From positions 1,579,001 through 1,643,000 of the forward strand of contig NZ_CP068230.1 of NCBI RefSeq assembly GCF_009183365.2: a stretch of 64,000 nucleotides of DNA, given 5' to 3'. The notes below the pieces were generated by a model. It made no database searches. It saw nothing but the letters and a program-made list of their open reading frames with translations, and was not told where the DNA came from. Both the position numbers and the translations under genes were made by a program. Positions 34,899 to 44,018 of the stretch are shown here, piece after piece. Source of the stretch: Shewanella algae (GTDB taxonomy: Bacteria > Pseudomonadota > Gammaproteobacteria > Enterobacterales > Shewanellaceae). How positions within the stretch are numbered: the first letter of the stretch is position 1; each line of letters begins with the position of its first letter.

Positions 34899-35931
34899 TA
34901 AAGCGCAATATGGATATCATTCCGATACTTATTATTATTGTAAGTATTTAAAGGATAAATATGATGTGACATACCTAGGCTTTGATGCTGGACATGATAA
35001 AGTTGAGGGGGATATCAGAGTTATTTATGTTCAAAGAGGTGGTAGCAAGTTTGTAAATGCGTATAGATTTTTTGCTAACACGCTCCTAACTCTTCGTAAA
35101 AATAGTTTTGAAAAAATCGTATTAGTTTATTTTCCGTTTTGCTCGATTTTTTCATTTTTTTATAAAGATAGAGCGGTATGTGATGTAAGAACTCTTTCAG
35201 TATCAGCTAATAAATATATTAGAAGTTTTTTTGATGGCTTGATGCGCTTGGAATTAAAGTTTTTTAAAGAGGTTAGCGTTATATCTGAAGGTGTTAAAAA
35301 AAAATTGAACTTGAAGAATTCAGTTATTCTTCCACTTGGGGCGGAAGTTTTTACTGACTTGAATCGAGATGGATACAAAAAAAATGATGTTCTACGCTTA
35401 TTTTATATCGGCACTTTCAATGGTCGACGAATTATAGACACAATCAAAGCTGCTTCGTACTTACATCAAAATGGAGTGAGCTTGGTTTATGATATCGTTG
35501 GTTTTGGAGATAACAATGAGATAGATGTAATTATAAACGAAATATCCAAACTTCCTGATGGGGTTGTACGTTATCATGGAAGGTTGAGTCATGTTGAATG
35601 TAAAAATCTATTTAGCGAAAGTCATGTTGGTTTTTGTTATTACCCAATAGTTGATTTCTATCAGGAACAACCACCTACAAAGCTATTTGAATATGTGTTG
35701 AATGGAATATATTGTATTGCTGTAAATACAAAAGAGAACTGTAAACATATCACTAGTACCAATGGTTGTATTGTTGATGATAATGTTAACTCGTTAATTC
35801 TTGCTTTGGAAATGGTTCTTGATAAAAATACTCTCGATAGAGTTGCTATATCAAAAACACTCTCTAGTAATACATGGGAATATATAGTTGAAAATCAATT
35901 GAAACCTATTTTGAAAGGCTTTCATGAATGA
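34873..35931 (+). CDS. GT-B fold glycosyltransferase
   Basis: A 352-residue protein. The N-terminal half starts KKKIIFVNKAQYGYHSDTYYYCKYLKD, and the C-terminal half has LRLFYIGTFNGRRIIDTIKAA, YHGRLSHVECKNLFSES and PPTKLFEYVLNG, the last matching the donor-site Lys/Glu arrangement of GT4-type enzymes. It overlaps the preceding gene by 26 bases and ends in an ATGATG junction with the next. Specificity is unknown. Confidence 0.8.
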   Translation: MKKKIIFVNKAQYGYHSDTYYYCKYLKDKYDVTYLGFDAGHDKVEGDIRVIYVQRGGSKFVNAYRFFANTLLTLRKNSFEKIVLVYFPFCSIFSFFYKDRAVCDVRTLSVSANKYIRSFFDGLMRLELKFFKEVSVISEGVKKKLNLKNSVILPLGAEVFTDLNRDGYKKNDVLRLFYIGTFNGRRIIDTIKAASYLHQNGVSLVYDIVGFGDNNEIDVIINEISKLPDGVVRYHGRLSHVECKNLFSESHVGFCYYPIVDFYQEQPPTKLFEYVLNGIYCIAVNTKENCKHITSTNGCIVDDNVNSLILALEMVLDKNTLDRVAISKTLSSNTWEYIVENQLKPILKGFHE

Positions 35932-37289
35932 TGTTAACTGAATTGGAATCTAAATATATTAAATTCTCCTTGGTGATGATTTTTTTATTTTTATCATTGC
36001 AAATGGTGATTTTTACGTATGCTGGTGATTTTTCATTTGAAAGTTTTGTTAAACTGACATACCAATTGACTTTCCTGTTAATGTATTTGATTTTGGTTTA
36101 TATCTCATTTTATTTGAAGGCTTTTGATTTATTTTTAATAATTTTTGCTTTTCAATTTCTTTCAACATTTTATATATTTGGTTATTTTGTTGGAATAGTT
36201 GGGAATCCATTAGGTATTGATCCAGTAGACGCTGTGTTTTACGATGAATATTCGAGATATTTGTCTTCTCTTACTTTTGGAAATGCTTTTAGTGATATAT
36301 TGACGAATCATGATCTGGGCGAGTTAGGTTTTACTCTTTACTCCATGATTATTTACAGTATACCTGGTGATTCGATATTTAATATGAAAGTTGCAAATGT
36401 TGCAATTTCATTTATTGTTTCCATTTTAGTTTATTTTATTTGTAGATTAATAAATTTAAGTTCTAGATTCGCCATTTTCTTCACTTGTGCTTTCGCTTTT
36501 AATCCTTTGATAGTATATTATAATGCTACAGGTTTAAAGGAACCTTTGTTTCAGTTGTTTGTGATTTCTTCTGTATTTTTGTTTTATGCATCTTTTAAAT
36601 ACAAAAGTGTCTTATTATTTGTTTTTGGTGTTGCTTTTTGCGTTAGTACTTCTTTTTTTAGACTTCCATACTCACTATTTATTATCACAGGCTTTTTACT
36701 TTACTTCTGGTTGATATATGAAGGTAAATATAGGAGATTAATAAATCTTGTTATAACACTATTAACAGCTTTAAGTGTTTTTGCATTTTACATTTTAATT
36801 GGACCTATTATTAGTGGCTGGTTTTCTTTAGATTTGACCAAATTGGCTGCTCATCGATTAGGTAAGGCTGATGTTGGGTTTTTTGATTATCTTATTTTAT
36901 TTGTAGTCGGGATTGTTGGCCCATTGCCATATTTTGATTATAAAAGCATGCATAGTAATTTGGCTATGTATACTGTTCCTAATTTTTTGAAAGTATGTAC
37001 ATCATTATTTTTTATATTTAGTATTATTCATATCTTTAGGTTAAGACTAAAAGTTTATTACCCTCTGTTATTTATATTTTTTATTAACTTAATTATGCTT
37101 GTTATTGCTGCTTCAACTTTTGATTTTCGATATGTATATCCGATTCTTCCACTTTTATACATTGTAATGTCATCTTTAGTAGTCCAGCAACAAAAGTTAA
37201 TCATCTTTAGAATTGATACTTGCAAATTAGCTACTGTTTTATATTTCCCCTTTATAGTTCTATTGATATTTTTTTATAATTTTAGATAG
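35928..37289 (+). CDS. Polytopic membrane protein, candidate Wzy polymerase
   Basis: A 453-residue protein with about 11-12 transmembrane helices and a large loop between about residues 90 and 125 (DPVDAVFYDEYSRYLSSLTFG). It is the only large unassigned membrane protein in the cluster besides Wzx, so it is the best candidate for the Wzy polymerase. A GT-C-type glycosyltransferase is an alternative: an acidic pair in an early loop and the later PLIVYYNATGLKEPLFQLF would suit that fold. Sequence alone does not settle it. Confidence 0.6.
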   Translation: MMLTELESKYIKFSLVMIFLFLSLQMVIFTYAGDFSFESFVKLTYQLTFLLMYLILVYISFYLKAFDLFLIIFAFQFLSTFYIFGYFVGIVGNPLGIDPVDAVFYDEYSRYLSSLTFGNAFSDILTNHDLGELGFTLYSMIIYSIPGDSIFNMKVANVAISFIVSILVYFICRLINLSSRFAIFFTCAFAFNPLIVYYNATGLKEPLFQLFVISSVFLFYASFKYKSVLLFVFGVAFCVSTSFFRLPYSLFIITGFLLYFWLIYEGKYRRLINLVITLLTALSVFAFYILIGPIISGWFSLDLTKLAAHRLGKADVGFFDYLILFVVGIVGPLPYFDYKSMHSNLAMYTVPNFLKVCTSLFFIFSIIHIFRLRLKVYYPLLFIFFINLIMLVIAASTFDFRYVYPILPLLYIVMSSLVVQQQKLIIFRIDTCKLATVLYFPFIVLLIFFYNFR

Positions 37290-37309
37290 AGATTTGGATT
37301 GTATTCCTC

Positions 37310-38374
37310 ATGAAAGTTTTAGTTTGTTGTCCTAGTTTTGATGTTCTTGGTGGTGTATCTAATCATTACTATGGATTAAGTAAATATTTGGGAAATGATT
37401 TCTCATTTCATTTCATCGGTAATAGAGGGGGGCGAAGATATGCATTTTTTCAGTTTTTGATTGATTTTATTAAGTTTCTTTTTTCAAAAGATTTTTTATT
37501 GTCCGATGTGGTATTACTGAATCCGTCACTTGGGAAAAAATCCCTTGTTCGTGAATCTATCTATTTGTGCGCATGTAAGTTGTTTTCAAAAAAAATTATA
37601 CTTCATTTTCATGGTTGGAACCCTACTTTTTCTAGTTTAATAAGTAATACTATGCCTTTATATGTTCGATTAATATTGAAAGCAGATTTGATTATTTTAC
37701 TTTCTAAAGAGCATGTTTCTACACTTAGAGGTTGGGGATATAATGGGCCTATTTCGTTCTCTACCACAAAGGTTGATGATGAAATGTTGAACCCAAATAA
37801 TGTAATATTTGATAGTCCTGTTCTTTCATCCGATTCATCTGATGTCAAACTTTTGTTTACTGGTAGGCTTGTAAAGTCTAAAGGTGTATGGGAATTAATT
37901 TATGCTTATGAAAAATTAATTTCTAGTTTAGATAAAACTATATCACTACATATTGTTGGAAGTGGTACGGAATATGATAGTCTAGTTCGCTATTGCACTT
38001 CTTTCAAGAGGGTGTATTTCTGGGGGCATCAGCCTCATGAACATTTATCTTCTTTCTACATACATTCAGATATATTCGTACTTCCTTCATATACAGAGGG
38101 CATGTCAACTTCTGTTCTTGAAGCAATGGCATTTGGTTTGCCAATTGTTTCAACTCCAGAAGGAGGTATTAATGATTACTTTATAGATGGTAGAATGGGT
38201 TTTTTTTGTGAGAAGAAAAATATAGAATCTCTTCGAGTAAAGCTTACTGAATTAATAAATCATCAGGATGCTATGAGCAGTATATCTAAATTTAATATCG
38301 AATTTTCAAAAAATAATTTTTATGCATCGAAAGTTGCTCGTAACTTAAAATCAATAATTAACTCCCATTTTTAG
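37310..38374 (+). CDS. GT4-family glycosyltransferase
   Basis: A 354-residue GT-B enzyme: N-terminal VLVCCPSFDVLGGVSNHYYGLSKYL with the Gly-Gly acceptor-side loop, then LLFTGRLVKSKGVWELIYAYEKL, the EGMSTSVLEAMAFGLPIVST donor motif with the conserved E-x7-E, and GGINDYFIDGRMGFF. Starts at ATG 37310. It follows the candidate Wzy gene after 20 bases. Retaining mechanism is expected from the family; donor sugar unknown. Confidence 0.87.
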   Translation: MKVLVCCPSFDVLGGVSNHYYGLSKYLGNDFSFHFIGNRGGRRYAFFQFLIDFIKFLFSKDFLLSDVVLLNPSLGKKSLVRESIYLCACKLFSKKIILHFHGWNPTFSSLISNTMPLYVRLILKADLIILLSKEHVSTLRGWGYNGPISFSTTKVDDEMLNPNNVIFDSPVLSSDSSDVKLLFTGRLVKSKGVWELIYAYEKLISSLDKTISLHIVGSGTEYDSLVRYCTSFKRVYFWGHQPHEHLSSFYIHSDIFVLPSYTEGMSTSVLEAMAFGLPIVSTPEGGINDYFIDGRMGFFCEKKNIESLRVKLTELINHQDAMSSISKFNIEFSKNNFYASKVARNLKSIINSHF

Positions 38375-38386
38375 TTGAGTTTGTAT

Positions 38387-39583
38387 ATGTCATATAAAAT
38401 AGAAGATATTTTATCACTTTCATTAAATAGCTGTAAAGATAAGATGTATTCGGGTTGGGACCCTTATGACGGACTTAATTCGAAAGTGTTTGATGTGTTA
38501 CCTTTTACTAATAGTGTCTTGTTTAGAATGGCTTGGATACAGTTATTTAAACACTCCCCCATTAATTTACGGAAGCTCTTATTGGTCGAACAGGGAGAAA
38601 ATCCTAAAGGTTTGGCTCTTATTCTAATATCTTATTGTAATATTTATGATTTTTTGAGCTTAAAGAACATTTCTACGGTTGGTAGTTGGTCAAAAGAGAG
38701 TCTTTTATTAGAGATTAATTATATCTCCAATAGAATTTTAGAGTTACGTTCTCCCAATTTTGATAACTTTTGCTGGGGTTATAATTTTCCATGGCAGTCA
38801 AAAGCATTTTATCTACCTAGGTGGTGTCCTACAGTTGTTGCATCATCATTTGTGGTTGATGGGTTACTACGTGCGTATGATATTACTGGTGAGCCAGCTC
38901 TTCTATCGGCTTCAATATCTTGTAGCGAATTTGTTAGGCTTGATTTAAACCATATTAGTAATGGGGATGGTATTGGTTTTTCATATTCTCCACTTGATAA
39001 TCGTTTGGTTTATAATGCATCTCTATTAGGTACCCGTTTGTTGGCAAATGTATATAAATATACTAATGACCCCATTTTATTGAAGTTTGCTAAGAAATCT
39101 ATAGACTCTACCCTTCCTGCTTTTAATAAAGATGGTTCAATTGATCATAGTATTCAAGTTGGAAAATCGTGGCGCGATAATTTCCATACTGGTTTTAAAT
39201 TGGAGTCTTTAGCACGTTATATTGATTATACTAATGATAATTCTTATGAATATTTCCTATTAGAAGCAAAAAAATATTGGCTTGAAAATTTTTTTTCTGA
39301 TGATGGTACTTGTCATTATTTTGATGATTCTGTATATCCCCTAGATATACATTGTCCTGGTCAGTTTTTCTCAACCTTATTCCATATAGATAAAGATAAA
39401 GAATATGCTGATTTGGCAGAAAATGTTTATAAATGGATGCTTGATACATTCTATTCACGAGATAAAAATATGTTTCTGTTTCAGAAAAAAAAGCATTATA
39501 AAATTAACATACCTTATATGCGGTGGGGACAGGCATGGGCTATATATGGTTTATCTTTCTATCTTTTGTATAAGGATGTTTAA
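38387..39583 (+). CDS. Unrecognised protein, probably an alpha-helical toroid fold
   Basis: A 398-residue soluble protein starting at ATG 38387; an in-frame TTG at 38375 would add four residues. Repeated aromatic and acidic helices recall six-hairpin (alpha/alpha) glycosidase or epimerase folds: SGWDPYDGLNSKVFD at the start, CWGYNFPWQSKAFYLPRWCP in the middle, and a regular series of helical stretches including GTRLLANVYKYTNDPILLKF and ENVYKWMLDTFY. No signal peptide is seen, so it should act in the cytoplasm. It lies among the glycosyltransferase genes. Whether it modifies, trims or transfers sugar cannot be said. Confidence 0.65.
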   Translation: MSYKIEDILSLSLNSCKDKMYSGWDPYDGLNSKVFDVLPFTNSVLFRMAWIQLFKHSPINLRKLLLVEQGENPKGLALILISYCNIYDFLSLKNISTVGSWSKESLLLEINYISNRILELRSPNFDNFCWGYNFPWQSKAFYLPRWCPTVVASSFVVDGLLRAYDITGEPALLSASISCSEFVRLDLNHISNGDGIGFSYSPLDNRLVYNASLLGTRLLANVYKYTNDPILLKFAKKSIDSTLPAFNKDGSIDHSIQVGKSWRDNFHTGFKLESLARYIDYTNDNSYEYFLLEAKKYWLENFFSDDGTCHYFDDSVYPLDIHCPGQFFSTLFHIDKDKEYADLAENVYKWMLDTFYSRDKNMFLFQKKKHYKINIPYMRWGQAWAIYGLSFYLLYKDV

Positions 39584-39585
39584 CA

Positions 39586-40020
39586 ATGGTTTTTGTTCGT
39601 GGATTGTTAAGGTTGGTAGTTATAAATTTTAAATACATTGTTTTTAAGTATTTGTATAAGATGGATATTTCTCCAAAATGCCGTATTTCTGTAGGAGTGA
39701 AGTTAGATAAAACTTATCCCAAAGGGATCCATGTTGCTGATGGAGCATATATTGCTTCAGGAACTATAGTTTTTAGTCATGACTTTTGCCGAGGCATTAA
39801 AACTGATACTTATATAGGTGAAAATGTGTTTATTGGTGCTAATGTAATTGTTATGCCAGGTGTTAATATAGGTAGAGAGACAGTTATTGGAGCGGGTTCT
39901 GTTGTAACTAAAAACATTCCAGCTCACAGCATTGTTGCCGGTAATCCGGCAAGAATAATCAAATCAGGCATTTCCACAACTAAGTTTGGGAAAATTTCTC
40001 AGGATATTAGTGATGTATAA
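39586..40020 (+). CDS. Hexapeptide-repeat (left-handed beta-helix) acyltransferase
   Basis: A 144-residue protein with the imperfect hexapeptide repeats of the LbH/CysE-LacA family: VADGAYIASGTIVFSHD, GENVFIGANVIVMPGVNIGRETVIGAGSVVTKNIPAHSIVAGNPARII. The family adds O- or N-acetyl groups from acetyl-CoA to sugars, so it may acetylate the repeat unit. It begins three bases after the previous stop and overlaps the WecG-type gene by eight bases. The basic N-terminal stretch (LLRLVVINFKYIVFKYLYK) may contact the membrane. Confidence 0.83.
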   Translation: MVFVRGLLRLVVINFKYIVFKYLYKMDISPKCRISVGVKLDKTYPKGIHVADGAYIASGTIVFSHDFCRGIKTDTYIGENVFIGANVIVMPGVNIGRETVIGAGSVVTKNIPAHSIVAGNPARIIKSGISTTKFGKISQDISDV

Positions 40021-40726
40021 GTACCCTATAGATGGCATTATGATTACAGGTTATCCATCTTTATCTGATGCAGTAGAAGATATAGTTACTAATTATGTTG
40101 GAATCTGCTCTTCAGCGACGGCGGTTAATCCTGAAAAGATTATGATTTCAAGGCAGGACCAATTCCTAAGAAGCTCCTTGTGCACATCTGAAATCTGCTA
40201 TCCAGATGGTATTGGTGTTGTAAATTTATTAAATAAGAAATCTGGGAAGTCATTTTCCAGAATTCCAGGCTGCGAACTATGGGAATCATTAATGGTTTCA
40301 GCTGCTGATAGACAAGTACCTGTCTTTTTAATAGGGGGTACTCCAGCAGTGATAGATGAGACTGTTAAAAAATTGAAGGATACTGTTTGTGCTAATATTG
40401 TTGGCTCAAGCCATGGCTATTTTGAAGATGATCATTTTTTAATTTCCCAAATTATTAATAGTGGGGCTAAGATTGTTTCGGTTGCTATGGGTTCCCCAAG
40501 GCAAGAGTTATTTATTAATAAATGTCGCTCCCAAAAAATAGATGCTTTTTTTATGGGGGTTGGTGGTACTTATGACGTGTATACTGGTAATGTAAAACGA
40601 GCGCCGAAACTATTTCGTGACAATGGGTTTGAATGGCTGTATCGTTTGATTGTACAACCTAGGCGTATATTTCGTCAGTTTAATTTGATTAAGTTTTATT
40701 TTTTGTCTTTTTTTAATAAAATATAA
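40013..40726 (+). CDS. WecG/TagA/CpsF-family glycosyltransferase
   Basis: A GT26 transferase. A TTG at 39986 opens the frame, but ATG 40013 (237 residues), overlapping the previous stop, is preferred. Family marks are NPEKIMISRQ, YPDGIGVVNLL, PGCELWESLM, LIGGTPAVIDETVKKLK, VAMGSPRQELFINK, GVGGTYDVYTGNVKRAPKLF and GFEWLYRLIVQPRRIFRQ. In enterobacterial common antigen, WecG adds ManNAcA to undecaprenyl-PP-GlcNAc. With wecB, wecC and a wecA-type gene in the same locus, the same second step is plausible here. It is the last intact gene before the IS remnants. Confidence 0.9.
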   Translation: MYKYPIDGIMITGYPSLSDAVEDIVTNYVGICSSATAVNPEKIMISRQDQFLRSSLCTSEICYPDGIGVVNLLNKKSGKSFSRIPGCELWESLMVSAADRQVPVFLIGGTPAVIDETVKKLKDTVCANIVGSSHGYFEDDHFLISQIINSGAKIVSVAMGSPRQELFINKCRSQKIDAFFMGVGGTYDVYTGNVKRAPKLFRDNGFEWLYRLIVQPRRIFRQFNLIKFYFLSFFNKI

Positions 40727-40970
40727 TTCATTTTCTGGTTTTGATTGTATGGTTTAATATGTGTTTTGATACTTACTATCTGAATTTGGGGCTCACTTAT
40801 CTATACTATGTAATAGTCAAGTACTGGGGTACCCATCATAATTAGAACAGCAGTTGTGTGAACGAAACGGAAGTATCTATGCATTGCCCCTCATTAATGT
40901 TGTGTTGTTATTCGATAGTTCAACTTCTTTCCCCAATCTAACAATCTACAACACGGGCCGATATCGAACG
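40727..40970. other. Non-coding AT-rich gap before the IS remnants
   Basis: About 240 bases after the WecG-type gene with no supported gene, RNA or terminator. It probably belongs to the boundary of the mobile-element debris that follows. Confidence 0.4.
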
Positions 40971-40974
40971 GTGT

Positions 40975-41737
40975 TGGCTTGGAAGTGTTTTTGCTAACAT
41001 TAATGCAGAATAATGATAACAATGATCCATAAGTCTATCTAAGTCAGCATGTCGATGCGCAGTAATACATTTAACCGCTTCGGACTGCCTCAGTCCTATG
41101 CTTTATTGTGGATTCTTTAAGTCTCGAAAGGCTTCTTTAATCTGGATTCGTTTAGCGTAGAACTTTGTGACTTGGACTGAGTTGAAATGCTTGGTGGTAA
41201 GTGAGTTGCCAATAACCATGGCTCTTTGCTACTCCTTTGGCAACTTGCTTGGGCGGTATATTTTCTTTTGAGTAGCAGCGAGCTTCATGGCCTTTTTTGC
41301 CTTGTGCAGGTGTAAATGACGGGGCAATGGGCTTGTAGGGGCGAAATTATCACGGCCGATGTATTTGGCTTTGCTCGTTGCCGTTGGGTGGCGCTACTTT
41401 TTTGAGTGCCATTGATGCGCCCCAAAATGCTGGTAGCTGATGTCACCACGGCCCCCTCTGCAGGATTGTTGTTACTGTTAGAATTTAACCAGTTTGGATG
41501 GCGATGAGTAAACCAAGAATTGCGATAGCCAACATCGGTGACTATTGGCTGACTGTGACTGTTTGGAAGCTCTTTTACCAGCTCATTCAGAAAAAGCATT
41601 ATGACTGCGAGGTGCATCACTGTAATCATTGAATTCAAAGGTACGTTCATAAAGTACCACGCTGCGCCCCTGAATACTAATGGAAGCGCGCAATGTCATT
41701 AGCCTTAGTTGTCAGCCCAATCTATAACGATGCACCA
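40975..41737 (-). pseudogene. IS4-family transposase remnant (5'-truncated, frameshifted)
   Basis: Read on the minus strand from about 41737 downwards, successive frames give IVIDWADN, ASISIQGRSVVLYERTFEFND, LNELVKELPNSHSQPIVTDV with GYRNSWF, and finally FYAKRIQIKEAFRDLKNP, the last matching the Y-x2-R-x3-E-x6-K signature of IS4 transposases. The pieces lie in different frames with internal stops, so the gene is dead. The N-terminal third is missing: at about 41737 it abuts the truncated IS110 gene. An open stretch at 41285-41650 is only part of this relic. No intact terminal repeats were identified. Confidence 0.75.
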
Positions 41738-42411
41738 GCGGGTAGTGGGTACCAACGCCAGCTTTCGGCTAGGCTTTGCAGTTCCAATTCCAGCCGTTGC
41801 AAGCGCTCATAGCGCTCGGTAACGATATGAATGTAATGCTGAAAGGTGATTTTAGTAGCACTTTGCGGAAAGTTGATATCAGCCAGGTGGCGTCGATAGG
41901 CCTCGGTCCAGTTTTGCCGACCTGTGCAGGGATGACCATGACGCAGCAGAAGGGATTTCAGCCGTTGCCGTGCCTGGCGCAAATCGAGCATGGCATCTTC
42001 CCGGCAGCGGATAAGGTCGCGGATAGCTTCATCCCGCTCATCCGGAACATAAATAGAGTGCAAATCGCCGCTACGCGCTAACCTGGCCAATGTCATGGCA
42101 TCGCGTTTATCGGTTTTGACCCGGTCGCCCGGAGCTTTGGGGATGAGTGCCGGCGCGACCACCCAGCATTCAATGCCACGGCGCAACAGATGGCGATAGA
42201 GCCAGAAGCCACAGGGACCAGCCTCATAGATAACACAGAGCTTGCTGGTCTTGACTGTTTGATTTTTAATGAGTTTATCGAATGAACGCAGGTTGGTTGG
42301 GATTGTGCCATGGTAATGCACGGTCTCAGCAGACTTATCAGAAACCCAGGCCACGTCAGTGGTCTCCTTGTGTACGTCCAACCCGATAAAAAGTGTGTTA
42401 GCTTTAGACAT
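41722..42411 (-). pseudogene. Truncated IS110-family transposase (N-terminal DEDD domain only)
   Basis: 229 residues with the N-terminal DEDD catalytic domain: LFIGLDVHKETTDVAWV, YEAGPCGFWLYRHL, VAPALIPKAPGDRVKTDKRDAMTLARLAR. The protein stops after LAESWRWYPL with an unrelated PAGASL tail, whereas full IS110 transposases (about 330-400 residues) continue into a C-terminal Transposase_20 domain with its serine. The break coincides with the start of the IS4 relic, so one event joined two elements and inactivated both. It lies inside the polysaccharide locus on the opposite strand. Confidence 0.85.
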
Positions 42412-42910
42412 GTCGGCCTCCTGTGATTGTTTGCCTATTGGATTAATAAACAGTGGGGCTCTGGTTTAACTAATCCACGAGAAAACTCGGAGGCTAACAC
42501 CTACACAGGGAATCATTATGTCTAAACAAAGTTATAAGACTTGGTATATTTGTTCGTCAGACAATCTCGTAAAGCAACTGAAAATCTTGAGAGTATTGCG
42601 TTTGAGGCATAACGCCTACCCTTGGTGCTATAACTGGTACAGTGAATTTTTGTGAAAAATTAATAAAGTTGAGGTTGGTGGCATGGCATTTAATGCTTTA
42701 TTTTTTTGTAACTGGTTCATGTTTGGTGAATTGGTATTTTATAAGTAATCTTTATTTGTGAGAGATTAATGGTGTTTTTATTCTGGCTTCTAGTTTTTTT
42801 TGGGAATTGTATCTTTTTATATTGCGATTATACTATCAGGCTGGTGGTTTTTTGCGGTATGGGCAGTATAGTTTCGTTGTCACTCTATATAGCTTAAGGA
42901 AGAGGGTATC
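42412..42910. other. Gap between the IS110 remnant and the WecA-type gene
   Basis: About 500 bases. The first ~70 are probably the left part of the IS110 element. The rest is AT-rich with no convincing gene; a 45-codon frame at 42518-42655 has no good ribosome site and no recognisable product. The promoter for the plus-strand sugar-nucleotide genes should lie here but I cannot fix it. Confidence 0.4.
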
Positions 42911-43954
42911 ATGGAATGCTTTACATTGTTTTTTGCTGTGTTTTTCTTAACTTGCATTGTGATTAAGTTGTTTCAACCAGTTGCGCAAAAAATTGGTTTG
43001 GTAGACTTGCCGAATGAAAGGAAAACACATGTTGGTGCAATACCATTGATCGGCGGGATATCTATATGTTGTAGTGTTGTTATTGTTTCTAGTGTTTTTT
43101 TTGAACAAAGCCAATTGTTCAATCTTTATTTGATTTCTGCTGCACTTATACTATTTTTGGGCGTATTGGATGATAAATATGATTTGTCTGTTCGAGTCAG
43201 GATTGTTGCACAAATTATCACATCCTCGATTCTTATTTTTGGCGCGGGATTTTATCTTACCTCTTTGGGGAATATTGTCTATTTCTTTGAGTTGAAACTT
43301 GGTTACCTAGGTGTTTTTGTTACGGTATTAGCTGTTATTGGTGCTATAAATGCTTTCAATATGGTTGACGGTATTGATGGCTTAGCTGGTATGTTGAGCC
43401 TCGTCACGTTTACTTCTCTTGCATTTTTATTTTACATTGCCGGAAGTCATTGGTTTGTTTTGCCACTACTTTTTATAGGCGCCATTGTTGGTTATTTGAT
43501 ATTCAATTTGAGGTGGCCTTTTGAGTCCGTTCAGAAAATATTTATGGGTGATGCAGGGAGTATGTTGATCGGATTGACTGTAGTATGGTTATTAGTATTA
43601 GGTGTTGAAGATGATGTGCGAGTATTTGCACCAGTTACTGCCTTGTATTTGATTGGTATTCCGCTAATGGATATGGCTGCGATCATGTATCGTCGTGTTA
43701 AAAAGGGGATGTCACCCTTTAAACCCGATCGGGATCATCTTCATCACATCTTTGAAAGAGCTGGTTATAGTCGTAAGCAAACCTTGATTCGTATAACCAT
43801 AGTATCCATAGGCTTGGCAGCCATTGGGATAGCGGGCGAATGGTTGAATGTGCCCGAATGGATTATGTTTGTTGCTTTTTTAGCTATTTTTACGGCTTAT
43901 AACTGGGCTTTAGCCCATGTTTGGCAAATACTGACTTGGCTTCGAAAAGCTTAG
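42911..43954 (+). CDS. wecA: WecA-type undecaprenyl-phosphate GlcNAc-1-phosphate transferase
   Basis: A MraY/WecA-family polyprenyl-phosphate sugar-1-P transferase that starts lipid-linked polymer synthesis. The 347-residue protein has about 10-11 membrane helices and the cytoplasmic motifs DLPNERKTHVGAIPLIGG, VLDDKYDLS, NAFNMVDGIDGLAGM, FMGDAGSMLIGL and DRDHLHHIFERAG. The His-rich HLHH loop and the double-Asp are as in GlcNAc transferases. AGGAAGAGGG precedes ATG 42911. Substrate UDP-GlcNAc is inferred from the family; a different N-acetylhexosamine remains possible. Confidence 0.92.
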   Translation: MECFTLFFAVFFLTCIVIKLFQPVAQKIGLVDLPNERKTHVGAIPLIGGISICCSVVIVSSVFFEQSQLFNLYLISAALILFLGVLDDKYDLSVRVRIVAQIITSSILIFGAGFYLTSLGNIVYFFELKLGYLGVFVTVLAVIGAINAFNMVDGIDGLAGMLSLVTFTSLAFLFYIAGSHWFVLPLLFIGAIVGYLIFNLRWPFESVQKIFMGDAGSMLIGLTVVWLLVLGVEDDVRVFAPVTALYLIGIPLMDMAAIMYRRVKKGMSPFKPDRDHLHHIFERAGYSRKQTLIRITIVSIGLAAIGIAGEWLNVPEWIMFVAFLAIFTAYNWALAHVWQILTWLRKA

Positions 43955-44018
43955 CTTATTGTATGTCGCGAAAATCCTTTCTATTGGATTTTTATGTGTT
44001 TATATTAACGGAATTTTT

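Noticed and set aside
41285..41650. Independent 121-residue minus-strand gene
   Set aside because: Its middle part matches the IS4 transposase core and flanking frames supply the rest, so it is part of the transposase relic.
42518..42655. 45-codon frame between the IS110 remnant and the WecA-type gene
   Set aside because: No clear ribosome site and no recognisable family; such a short frame is expected by chance in this AT-rich gap.
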